Shown one piece after another: positions 25,367 through 32,545 of a DNA stretch of 64,000 nucleotides. Source of the DNA: Flavobacterium sp. N502540 (GTDB taxonomy: Bacteria; Bacteroidota; Bacteroidia; Flavobacteriales; Flavobacteriaceae). The notes under the pieces were generated by a model that saw only the letters and a list, made by a program, of their open reading frames with translations, was not told the DNA's origin and did no database searches. Each line of letters opens with the position of its first letter. Within the stretch, counting starts at the first letter, position 1. The position numbers and the translations under genes are program-made. The stretch is taken from positions 2,790,001 through 2,854,000 of the forward strand of contig NZ_CP110012.1 of assembly GCF_025947365.1 (NCBI RefSeq). The letters are read 5' to 3'.

Positions 25367-25741
25367 ATGAAACAAATCCTTTACATAATATATTGCTTTT
25401 CATTAATCTTTGTGTCGTGCTCTTCTCCGAAAGAATCAAAATTTAGCACTAAAATAGTGAAAGGTATTGTAATTGACGAAGATGGCATTCCGCTTCCCGG
25501 CGCTAACATAGTAGTAAAAGGTGCAAAACAAGGAACAATGTCAGATATTGATGGCAAATTTGAAATTGAACTAAGGAAAAAAGAAATTATGATTGTCAGT
25601 TTTGTAGGTTTAGAAAATACAGAAACCAAGATTGACTCCAAAGATTTTTATAAAATTATTATGCAAAAATATAATCCGCCGATGAGTAGGAAAATGAAGC
25701 GATATGTTAGAAAGCACGGTGGTGTAGTTCCCGAATTTTAA
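25367..25741 (+). CDS. Stand-alone CarboxypepD_reg-like lipoprotein
   Basis: The 124-residue product has a lipoprotein signal (FSLIFVSCSS) followed by one carboxypeptidase-regulatory-like beta-sandwich: VKGIVIDEDGIPLPGANIVV, then GTMSDIDGKFEIEL. This is the domain usually fused to the N-terminus of SusC/TonB receptors; here it stands alone with a basic C-terminal tail (MKRYVRKHGG). It could be a truncated receptor N-terminus or a free surface accessory domain. An attC-like half site and a full repeat follow. Confidence 0.8.
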   Translation: MKQILYIIYCFSLIFVSCSSPKESKFSTKIVKGIVIDEDGIPLPGANIVVKGAKQGTMSDIDGKFEIELRKKEIMIVSFVGLENTETKIDSKDFYKIIMQKYNPPMSRKMKRYVRKHGGVVPEF

Positions 25742-25749
25742 AAAAAAAA

Positions 25750-25838
25750 CAGCACACAACAGCCGTTACACGAGATTTGGGCGTCTGGCTGAATTTAAAG
25801 ATGGTTTTGTACTTGAGAAATTTGTGCATAAAAATCTC
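25750..25838 (+). repeat. Partial sequence related to the attC-like element at 22811
   Basis: CACAACAGCCGTTACACGAG then ATTTGGGCGTCTGGCT and GATGGTTTTGTACTTGAGAA aligns with 22826-22895 (TAACAGCTACTATAACAG, ATTTGGGC, GTTGGTTTTGTATTTGA). It starts 8 bp after the lipoprotein stop. The right part with GTTAGGC is absent; a 204-bp repeat begins where it would continue, so the element was probably truncated there. Confidence 0.45.
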
Positions 25839-25860
25839 ATATCTTTAATCCTAAACCCCA

Positions 25861-26064
25861 CGCTCTGCGAAGTGTTCATCTGGAACGCTGTGCGAATGTC
25901 TCTGACTTCGCACCCGCAAAGTGATTAAGTTTTCTTGTAGAAGATGTAATTTGGAAATAACTATTAATATAAATAGAACTCAGAAAAGTCGGGAGACTTA
26001 TACGGGTTTAAGGTTTATGAGAACTAAAGGTTAAAAACGTAAAGTCAGGAGACTTTGCGTAGCG
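25861..26064 (+). repeat. Intergenic repeat, full-length 204-bp copy
   Basis: CGCTCTGCGAAG to CTTTGCGTAGCG, same length and structure as 21898-22101 with about six substitutions. It is the last copy in the window and ends 28 bp before the stop of the XRE regulator gene. Confidence 0.85.
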
Positions 26065-26092
26065 GGTATTGTAAACAAAATGTTATCTGCTT

Positions 26093-26305
26093 TTAAAATT
26101 TAAATAATTCAATATAATCAATTTGTAATGCGTCACATACTTTTTCTAGAGTAGAAAGTGTCGCATTAGAATTTCCGTTTTCCAATCTGGACATATTACT
26201 TTTCTCAAAATTGCATTTTGAGGCTAATTCCTGTTGAGAAATATTTTTCTCAATTCTAATTTCCTGAATTCGTTTTCCGACTTTTTGTTGTAAAGAATGT
26301 TTCAA
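26093..26305 (-). CDS. XRE family helix-turn-helix regulator
   Basis: The 70-residue protein is a single HTH_3 domain: VGKRIQEIRIEKNISQQELA, then FEKSNMSRLENGNSNATLST and LEKVCDALQIDYIELFKF. There is no in-frame ATG near the start and the frame closes upstream, so TTG 26305 is the best start. A palindrome lies 6 bp upstream of the start codon and a matching one precedes the divergent gene. Proteins of this kind are often autorepressors of small gene pairs. Confidence 0.85.
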   Translation of the reverse strand: MKHSLQQKVGKRIQEIRIEKNISQQELASKCNFEKSNMSRLENGNSNATLSTLEKVCDALQIDYIELFKF

Positions 26306-26310
26306 AGTAA

Positions 26311-26328
26311 ATTATCTTTTATGATAAT
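26311..26328. promoter_or_regulatory. Probable operator 1 of the XRE regulator
   Basis: ATTATCTTTTATGATAAT is an imperfect palindrome (ATTATC/GATAAT) just upstream of the XRE start codon. A minus-strand -7-like AAAATTTG sits next to it at 26330-26337, so binding here would block transcription of the regulator gene. Confidence 0.65.
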
Positions 26329-26341
26329 TCAAATTTTGTTA

Positions 26342-26349
26342 TATATTTG
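26342..26349 (+). promoter_or_regulatory. -7 element of the divergent gene
   Basis: TATATTTG matches TAnnTTTG and lies 10 nt before operator 2. No clear -33 TTG is found at the expected distance, which is consistent with a controlled promoter. Confidence 0.5.
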
Positions 26350-26358
26350 CGTAAACAG

Positions 26359-26376
26359 GTTATCATATATGATAAC
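26359..26376. promoter_or_regulatory. Probable operator 2 of the XRE regulator
   Basis: GTTATCATATATGATAAC is a perfect 18-bp palindrome sharing TTATC-N6-GATAA with operator 1. The two centres are 48 bp apart. It covers the expected transcription start of the plus-strand gene. Confidence 0.7.
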
Positions 26377-26403
26377 TTTGGAAACTTAACAAAAAAATGT
26401 ACG

Positions 26404-26727
26404 ATGAAAACAAATGAAAATAAAGATTTAGAGTATATCAAAAGATTAGCAGATGGTTATTTAAATACATTAAAACCAACGAATGGCAAAACAGGGTATT
26501 ATACTGCTGAAATTAAAGTGCTGAATTACTCTGAATTGGGTTGTGTTATTGCAAACATGCTTAAATTATGCGTTTTGGCACTGAATCAGGATGAGTGTAA
26601 AATTTCAGAAACGGTTAAACCATCGGCTATAGATGTGGGTATTGTTTTAGAAGTGGCTTTGCAACTTTTTCCTAATGATGAATTTGATTTGTTGAGTGAA
26701 ATCAATGAAGTTTTTATTTCTGAATAA
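26404..26727 (+). CDS. Small protein of unknown function next to an XRE regulator
   Basis: The 107-residue soluble protein has mostly helical character (NKDLEYIKRLADGYLNTLK, CVIANMLKLCVLALNQDE, VGIVLEVALQLFPNDEFDLL). No family is recognised. ATG 26404 is chosen because the upstream part of the frame overlaps the promoter and operator. It is divergent from the XRE gene and presumably its regulatory target. The gene pair may be a mobile or defence-type module, but nothing catalytic is seen. Confidence 0.65.
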   Translation: MKTNENKDLEYIKRLADGYLNTLKPTNGKTGYYTAEIKVLNYSELGCVIANMLKLCVLALNQDECKISETVKPSAIDVGIVLEVALQLFPNDEFDLLSEINEVFISE

Positions 26728-26790
26728 GATTAAAGCGTAAAAGTGTAATAAAAGTTACGGAATGAAAAGATGAGTAAGTGTGTAAAACAA

Positions 26791-26820
26791 AAAAAGCTTC
26801 AGAGAAATCTGAAGCTTTTT
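26791..26820. terminator. Terminator shared by tRNA-fMet and the preceding gene
   Basis: A perfect stem of 13 bp (AAAAAGCTTCAGA with TCTGAAGCTTTTT) closes a GAAA loop. The A and T tracts allow use on both strands. Confidence 0.9.
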
Positions 26821-26825
26821 CTTAG

Positions 26826-26898
26826 TAGCGGGAACAGGACTCGAACCTGTGACCTTCGGGTTATGAGCCCGACGAGCTGCCTACTGCTCTATCCCGCG
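26826..26898 (-). tRNA. Initiator tRNA-fMet (anticodon CAT)
   Basis: The minus strand folds as a 73-nt tRNA with acceptor CGCGGGA/TCCCGCT, anticodon stem TCGGG/CCCGA and loop CTCATAA. Two initiator hallmarks are visible: the first acceptor pair is a mismatch (C1 with T72) and the anticodon stem carries GGG/CCC pairs. The T arm is ACAGGTTCGAGTCCTGT. CCA is not encoded. Confidence 0.95.
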
Positions 26899-26910
26899 AT
26901 GTTTCGGGTG

Positions 26911-26940
26911 CAAAGATACGCCGTTTTTTGAGAAATCCAA
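26911..26940 (-). promoter_or_regulatory. Promoter of tRNA-fMet
   Basis: On the minus strand TTG (26938-26940), 19 nt, then TATCTTTG (26911-26918), a match to the Bacteroidota consensus with the same spacing and the same following GCACCC as the tRNA-Glu promoter. Confidence 0.8.
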
Positions 26941-27047
26941 CGAAAACATTAAAAAATGTTTTATTTTCTGTATTGAGTTGATATGACTACCTTTGCACCC
27001 GAGACCCTTGGGTCAAATGGTCCTCAGTACAATTAAATCATACACAA

Positions 27048-27929
27048 ATGTCACATAAAGCAGGTTTTGTAAACATCATCGGGAATCCAAACGTTGGAAA
27101 ATCAACATTGATGAACGCCTTCGTTGGAGAAAGATTATCGATCATTACTTCAAAAGCACAAACAACACGTCATAGAATCTTAGGAATTGTAAATGGTGAA
27201 GATTTTCAGTTGGTACTTTCAGATACGCCCGGAATTATAAAACCGGCTTATGAAATGCAGGAGTCGATGATGAACTTTGTAAAATCGGCTTTTGAAGATG
27301 CAGATATTTTGATTTATATGGTCGAAATAGGAGAGCAGGACTTAAAAGACGAAGCTTTCTTTAATAAAATCATCTATGCTAAAATTCCGGTTTTGTTATT
27401 GTTGAATAAAATCGACAATTCCAATCAGGAACAATTAGAAGAGCAGGTTGCTTTTTGGAAAGAGAAAGTGCCAAACGCTGAAATTTTCCCAATCTCGGCT
27501 TTACAGAATTTTAATGTACCGGAAGTTTTTAGCCGAATCATCGAATTGTTACCGGAATCACCTGCCTATTATCCGAAAGATCAATTGACAGACAAACCGG
27601 AACGTTTTTTCGTGAACGAGACTATTCGTGAGAAAATCTTATTGAACTATAGCAAAGAGATTCCGTATGCGGTTGAAATCGTAACAGAAGAATTTTTTGA
27701 AGATGAAAAAATTATCCGTATCCGTTCGGTAATTATGGTAGAGCGTGATACACAAAAAGGAATCATCATTGGACATAAAGGAGCCGCTTTGAAAAAAGTG
27801 GGAATGGATGCCAGAATAGATTTAGAGAAATTCTTCGGAAAACAAATTCATATCGAACTTTACGTGAAAGTGAACAAAAACTGGAGAAGTAATGCCAATA
27901 TGCTGAAACGATTCGGGTATAATCAGTAA
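27048..27929 (+). CDS. era: GTPase Era
   Basis: The 293-residue protein has an Era-type GTPase domain, with GNPNVGKST (about 11-19), TTRHR in switch I, DTPG, NKID and the SAL region. A C-terminal KH domain with GHKGAALKKVGMDARIDLEKF follows. Era binds the 3' end of 16S rRNA and helps 30S maturation. Length is normal. A TACCTTTG -7 element at 26988-26995 precedes it. der follows after about 255 bp. Confidence 0.98.
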   Translation: MSHKAGFVNIIGNPNVGKSTLMNAFVGERLSIITSKAQTTRHRILGIVNGEDFQLVLSDTPGIIKPAYEMQESMMNFVKSAFEDADILIYMVEIGEQDLKDEAFFNKIIYAKIPVLLLLNKIDNSNQEQLEEQVAFWKEKVPNAEIFPISALQNFNVPEVFSRIIELLPESPAYYPKDQLTDKPERFFVNETIREKILLNYSKEIPYAVEIVTEEFFEDEKIIRIRSVIMVERDTQKGIIIGHKGAALKKVGMDARIDLEKFFGKQIHIELYVKVNKNWRSNANMLKRFGYNQ

Positions 27930-27960
27930 ATGTTTAATCGGTTAATTGTTTAATCGTTGA

Positions 27961-28016
27961 TTTGTTTCAGGTTTCAAGTTCCGATATAGAACCTGAAACT
28001 TGAAACCTGAAACAAA
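27961..28016. terminator. Long inverted repeat after era built from TGAAAC words
   Basis: Bases 27961-27980 and 27997-28016 are perfect 20-bp inverted copies (TTTGTTTCAGGTTTCAAGTT and its complement) around a 16-nt loop. The words CCTGAAAC and TTGAAACC are the same as the 7-bp unit of the tandem array at 35845. It may act as a terminator between era and der, though no T tract follows. Confidence 0.55.
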
Positions 28017-28186
28017 GAGTATAAAAAGAACAAAAAACTTAGGTACTTAGAAACTTAGCCTCTTAGCAACTTTTTTTAACTACCTTTGCAAAAAATTAAA
28101 ATAAAGCATTTTGTATTTATAAGGGATAGCATTTTAGGAAACTAAAAAGCTAAAATCTAAAGTCCAAAATCTAAAATTCAAAAAAA

Positions 28187-29494
28187 ATGAATAACATTGT
28201 TGCGATAGTAGGAAGACCTAATGTAGGGAAATCAACCCTGTTTAATAGGCTGATACAAAGAAGAGAAGCTATTGTAGATTCAGTATCTGGGGTTACCCGT
28301 GATAGAAACTATGGTAAAAGCGAGTGGAACGGAAAAGAGTTTTCTGTAATTGATACGGGTGGATACGTTCGCGGATCTGATGACGTATTTGAAGGTGAAA
28401 TCCGTAAACAAGTAGAACTGGCTATCGACGAAGCCGATGTTATTATTTTTGTTGTGGATGTTGAAGAAGGTATTACACCAATGGATGAAACGGTGGCTAA
28501 ATTGTTGCGTAAAGTAACAAAGCCTGTTTTATTGGCTGTAAATAAGGTTGATAATGCCATGCGTGAAAAAGATGCAGTTGAGTTTTATAACCTTGGTTTA
28601 GGTGAATATTTTACTTTCGCCAGTATTTCTGGAAGTGGAACAGGAGATCTTTTAGATGCTTTAATTGATGCTTTTCCAGAGAAACCGGAAGTTGAGGTTA
28701 AAGAAGATTTGCCTCGTTTTGCTGTTGTAGGACGTCCAAATGCTGGAAAATCCAGTTTTATCAACGCTTTAATTGGTAAAGACCGTTATATTGTTACAGA
28801 TATTGCAGGAACTACCCGTGATGCCATTGATACTAAATTTGACCGTTTTGGTTTTGAATTTAACTTAGTTGATACTGCGGGAATCCGTCGTAAAGCTAAA
28901 GTAAAGGAAGATTTAGAATTTTATTCTGTAATGCGTTCGGTTCGTGCTATCGAGCATGCAGATATCTGTATATTGGTTATCGACGCAACCCGTGGATTTG
29001 AAGGGCAGGATCAGAGTATTTTCTGGCTGGCTGAGAAAAACCGTAAAGGAGTTGTAATCTTAGTAAACAAGTGGGATTTGGTAGAAAAAGATACCATGTC
29101 GACACGTGATTACGAAGAGAAAATCAAAAAAGAATTAATGCCTTTTACTGATGTGCCAATCTTATTCGTTTCGGCTTTAACGAAACAACGTTTATTGAAA
29201 GCATTGGAGGCTACAGTTCAGGTTTTTGAAAACAGAAAACAAAGAATTGCTACTTCAAAATTTAACGAATACATGCTGAAAGTAATTGAAGCTTATCCGC
29301 CACCAGCAACAAAAGGGAAGTATGTGAAAATTAAATACTGTATGCAGTTGCCAACTCAAACGCCTCAGTTTGTATTTTTTGCTAACATGCCACAATACGT
29401 TAAAGAACCTTACAAACGTTACCTGGAAAATAAGATCAGAGAAAATTGGGATTTCGCAGGAGTGCCAATTGATATTTATATCAGAGAGAAGTAA
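28187..29494 (+). CDS. der: GTPase Der (EngA)
   Basis: The 435-residue protein has two tandem GTPase domains, with GRPNVGKST at about 8-16 and GRPNAGKSS at about 181-189, each with DTGG or DTAG and NKVD or NKWD. The C-terminal KH-like domain ends [10 protein letters not shown]. Der is needed for 50S ribosomal subunit assembly. Length and motif set are normal. A TACCTTTG -7 element lies at 28081-28088. Confidence 0.98.
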   Translation: MNNIVAIVGRPNVGKSTLFNRLIQRREAIVDSVSGVTRDRNYGKSEWNGKEFSVIDTGGYVRGSDDVFEGEIRKQVELAIDEADVIIFVVDVEEGITPMDETVAKLLRKVTKPVLLAVNKVDNAMREKDAVEFYNLGLGEYFTFASISGSGTGDLLDALIDAFPEKPEVEVKEDLPRFAVVGRPNAGKSSFINALIGKDRYIVTDIAGTTRDAIDTKFDRFGFEFNLVDTAGIRRKAKVKEDLEFYSVMRSVRAIEHADICILVIDATRGFEGQDQSIFWLAEKNRKGVVILVNKWDLVEKDTMSTRDYEEKIKKELMPFTDVPILFVSALTKQRLLKALEATVQVFENRKQRIATSKFNEYMLKVIEAYPPPATKGKYVKIKYCMQLPTQTPQFVFFANMPQYVKEPYKRYLENKIRENWDFAGVPIDIYIREK

Positions 29495-29499
29495 AAGTA

Positions 29500-29526
29500 A
29501 AAGTCCTCCAAAAGAGGACTTTTTTT
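29500..29526 (+). terminator. Rho-independent terminator of der
   Basis: AAAGTCCTC and GAGGACTTT form a 9-bp stem around CAAAA and are followed by seven T. Confidence 0.92.
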
Positions 29527-29641
29527 ATGCCTTGTTGTTAATTCAAACTATTTTTGCAATCATACTGTTTGACCGAATGTTTCGTTCACAATAAACCTTT
29601 TAGCTCTTATGGAGTCTTACTGTCTCAAACGAACCATTTTC

Positions 29642-32392
29642 ATGACCAAATATTTATATTTCCTGATTACTTTTCTTTTTTGTTATACGGCCAACGCGCA
29701 GAATGATATTGTTATTAAAGGAACCATACTAGATATCAATACGCAATTGCCGCTTGAGCTGGCAACGGTTTATTTTACCACGGTTAAAGATTCTACCGTA
29801 ATCGAATATGCAACAACTGATAAAAATGGAGCTTTTAGCATTACCACTAAAAAGTATGATAAACCTGTTTTTCTGAAGGTTAATTATATGGGATATCAGC
29901 CTTATTTTGAAGAAGAAAAGAGCATTCAGGAGAGTAAGGATTTCGGGAAGTTGTATTTGCTTGAAAATGTAAACGCCTTAAAAAATGTGGTGATAAAAAG
30001 TGAAGCACCACCAATTACCATTAAAAAAGACACTTTAGAATTTAATGCGGCTTCCTATAAAGTCCGTCCGGACTCCAATGTAGAGACTTTATTGAAACAG
30101 TTACCAGGTTTTGATGTAGGAACCGACGGAAAAGTGACCGTAAATGGAAGAGAGGTTAATCAGGTCTTAGTTAACGGGAAAACTTTTTTTGGTAAAGACG
30201 GCGCGATTGCCTTAAAAAATCTGCCCGCAGAAATAATCAAAAAAGTTCAGGTGTCTGATTTTAAAACGAAGAAAGAAGAGCTCTCCAAACAGGAATCGAC
30301 TTCAGATTTTTCAAGCATCAACATTACGATCGACGAAAAGAAAAACAAAGGGTACTTTGGGAAAATATTGGGAGGTTATGGTTCCGACGATCGCTATGAA
30401 AGCAGTCTGATTCTGAATTTTTTCAATAACAAACAGAAAATAAGTCTTTTGGCCTCTTCCAACAATATTAATTCCACGAGTTTTGCAATGGACGAGGTTT
30501 TTGATACGATGGGAGGCGGACGAAACAGTAAGGGAAACACTAGTTCAGGTAGTGGTAAAGGAATCACACAGTCGAATTTAGTCGGACTTAATTACTCCGA
30601 TGACTGGTCGAAAAGCTGGTCGGGAATGGGAAGTTATAATTTCTCGAATTCGGTTAATACTAATGATAGCAAGTCAGATCAGGTGAGTTTTTTGCCCACC
30701 GGAAATATTGCCACTTCGGCCGATTCTAAAACCAGAAATGAAAATACCGGAAACAATGCGAATTTTGAACTGGAATATAAAATTGATCCCACAAGCCGAT
30801 TGGTCATAACGCCAAAAGTGAATCAATCCCGTTCGAATAATAACTCGTCTTCATCAAGTTTTTCGGAAGATGAAAATGGAAATCCTTTAAATGAAAGTAG
30901 CGCTAAATCCTACTCGGAAAGTACCAATACGAGTTTGGGGAATACCATCAATTTTAATAAAGCTTTCAAGAAGGATTATCGTAATTTTAATCTTTCTTTT
31001 GACAGTAATAACACCAGTACAGATAGCGAGGCTCGAAATCTTTCGCAAACTATTTTTTATCAGGACAACAAACCTAATGACGATAGAAATCAAAAAAGCC
31101 TAAACAACAACAAAAGTGATGTTTATTCGCTTGAACTTGAGTATACCGAACCGGTGACAGATTCACTAAGGTTAAGATTTGGATCTAATTTTGACTGGAA
31201 TAAAGAGATCAAAGATGCAAAAACATTCGATTTCGATAACGCAACACAATCGTATTCGGATTTGAATGAGTCTTTAACCAATTATACCACTTCAAAGCAA
31301 AATTCCTTCAGTCCGAAAGTTGGATTAACCTGGCAAAAGCGAAAATTTACGGTTAATTTAAACAGTAGAACTGCAATTGTAACGTTCGACAATCATTCTT
31401 TATACCTGAACAATGCTACCGATTTGAACAAACGATATGCTTTGCCTTATGGTGATTTTCAGGTTCGATACAAATTTAGCCGTTCGAAAAATTTGTCATT
31501 CAAATACGATTATTCCAATGCGCTTCCTACGGCCGTTCAATTGATGCCGGTTTTAAATTTAACGAATCCGTTGAATACGATTACCGGAAATCCTGATTTG
31601 AATCCTATTGAGAAAAACAGTGCTAATATTAGCTTTAGAAACTATGATTTCCGCACGCGTTCCGGTTACAGTTTGTTTGTAAAAGGAGATTATTATAACA
31701 ACGATGTGGTTTCGACTTCAATTTATGATGATAGTGGAAAGAGAACCACTACTTATGTCAATATTTCGGGAACCTACACGACCTCGATTGGTGGAAACTG
31801 GAATCAGTCGGTAAAAAGAGATGCTCACCTTTTTAGATATGGTTTGGGATTAAATGGAAGTTATTCTTTTGATAAAGGATTTACCAATGCTGTATTGTAC
31901 AATGCAAAATCAACAGCAATTACTCCAAAGCTTAATTTTACCTATGAATATGGTGAGCTGTTAATCATTTCTCCATCCTACAGTTTGTCTTATAATGAAA
32001 CCAGGTACGAGAATTCTTCAAGAGATGCGAGTTCAAATGTGGTGCACAGGATCAATTTGCAGACCACAAGTTATTGGCCAGAAAATCTGATTTTTGGAAA
32101 TGATTTTGGCTACACTTATAATTCGAGCATTTCGGGTAATTTCAAAAAAGATTTTTATTTGTGGAATACCAGTTTGTCTTACGGTTTCTTTGATAAAAAA
32201 GTATATGCCAAAGTAAAAGTTTACGACGTTCTAAATCAGAATCAAAGTGCGACGACGTCGATTTCGGCGACATCAATCCGTGATGAAGAAAATACTGTTT
32301 TAAAGCGTTATATCATGTTCTCAGTAAGTTACAAGATAGGGAATTTTGCTGCTGAAAAAGGGAAAAAGAAGAGGCAAAGAGAAGAGTTTTAA
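29642..32392 (+). CDS. Outer-membrane beta-barrel protein (TonB-receptor-like, OMP_b-brl_3 type)
   Basis: About 916 residues: signal peptide (MTKYLYFLITFLFCYTANAQ), a CarboxypepD_reg-like domain (IKGTILDINTQLPLELATVY), a plug-like region with LLKQLPGFDVGTDGKVTVNG and a large C-terminal barrel rich in NST. This type is typical of Bacteroidota outer-membrane beta-barrel family 3 proteins whose substrates are mostly unknown. ATG 29642 is chosen because it starts the signal peptide directly; an in-frame ATG at 29609 would add 11 residues. A TATTTTTG at 29549-29556 is a possible -7 element. Confidence 0.88.
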   Translation: MTKYLYFLITFLFCYTANAQNDIVIKGTILDINTQLPLELATVYFTTVKDSTVIEYATTDKNGAFSITTKKYDKPVFLKVNYMGYQPYFEEEKSIQESKDFGKLYLLENVNALKNVVIKSEAPPITIKKDTLEFNAASYKVRPDSNVETLLKQLPGFDVGTDGKVTVNGREVNQVLVNGKTFFGKDGAIALKNLPAEIIKKVQVSDFKTKKEELSKQESTSDFSSINITIDEKKNKGYFGKILGGYGSDDRYESSLILNFFNNKQKISLLASSNNINSTSFAMDEVFDTMGGGRNSKGNTSSGSGKGITQSNLVGLNYSDDWSKSWSGMGSYNFSNSVNTNDSKSDQVSFLPTGNIATSADSKTRNENTGNNANFELEYKIDPTSRLVITPKVNQSRSNNNSSSSSFSEDENGNPLNESSAKSYSESTNTSLGNTINFNKAFKKDYRNFNLSFDSNNTSTDSEARNLSQTIFYQDNKPNDDRNQKSLNNNKSDVYSLELEYTEPVTDSLRLRFGSNFDWNKEIKDAKTFDFDNATQSYSDLNESLTNYTTSKQNSFSPKVGLTWQKRKFTVNLNSRTAIVTFDNHSLYLNNATDLNKRYALPYGDFQVRYKFSRSKNLSFKYDYSNALPTAVQLMPVLNLTNPLNTITGNPDLNPIEKNSANISFRNYDFRTRSGYSLFVKGDYYNNDVVSTSIYDDSGKRTTTYVNISGTYTTSIGGNWNQSVKRDAHLFRYGLGLNGSYSFDKGFTNAVLYNAKSTAITPKLNFTYEYGELLIISPSYSLSYNETRYENSSRDASSNVVHRINLQTTSYWPENLIFGNDFGYTYNSSISGNFKKDFYLWNTSLSYGFFDKKVYAKVKVYDVLNQNQSATTSISATSIRDEENTVLKRYIMFSVSYKIGNFAAEKGKKKRQREEF

Positions 32393-32488
32393 TTTTCAGA
32401 CGGAACAAGATAATAGTGGTTTTTATTTGAAAAACAGCTAGGATACTGGATTTTTGGAATTTAGATTTTTAAATTTTAGAAATAAAAA

Positions 32489-32522
32489 AAAACGAGGCAA
32501 GTTTAAAAAACCGACCTCGTTT
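32489..32522. terminator. Terminator between convergent receptor genes
   Basis: AAACGAGG and CCTCGTTT form a stem around an A/T-rich loop. A tracts precede it on the plus strand, so it best serves the minus-strand receptor gene. Confidence 0.75.
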
Positions 32523-32545
32523 AGAGTATAAAATTAACTAACTGG

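Noticed and set aside
30887-31103. Short ORFs on both strands within the outer-membrane protein gene
   Set aside because: They lie inside a 2.7-kb coding frame with clear family features and have none of their own.
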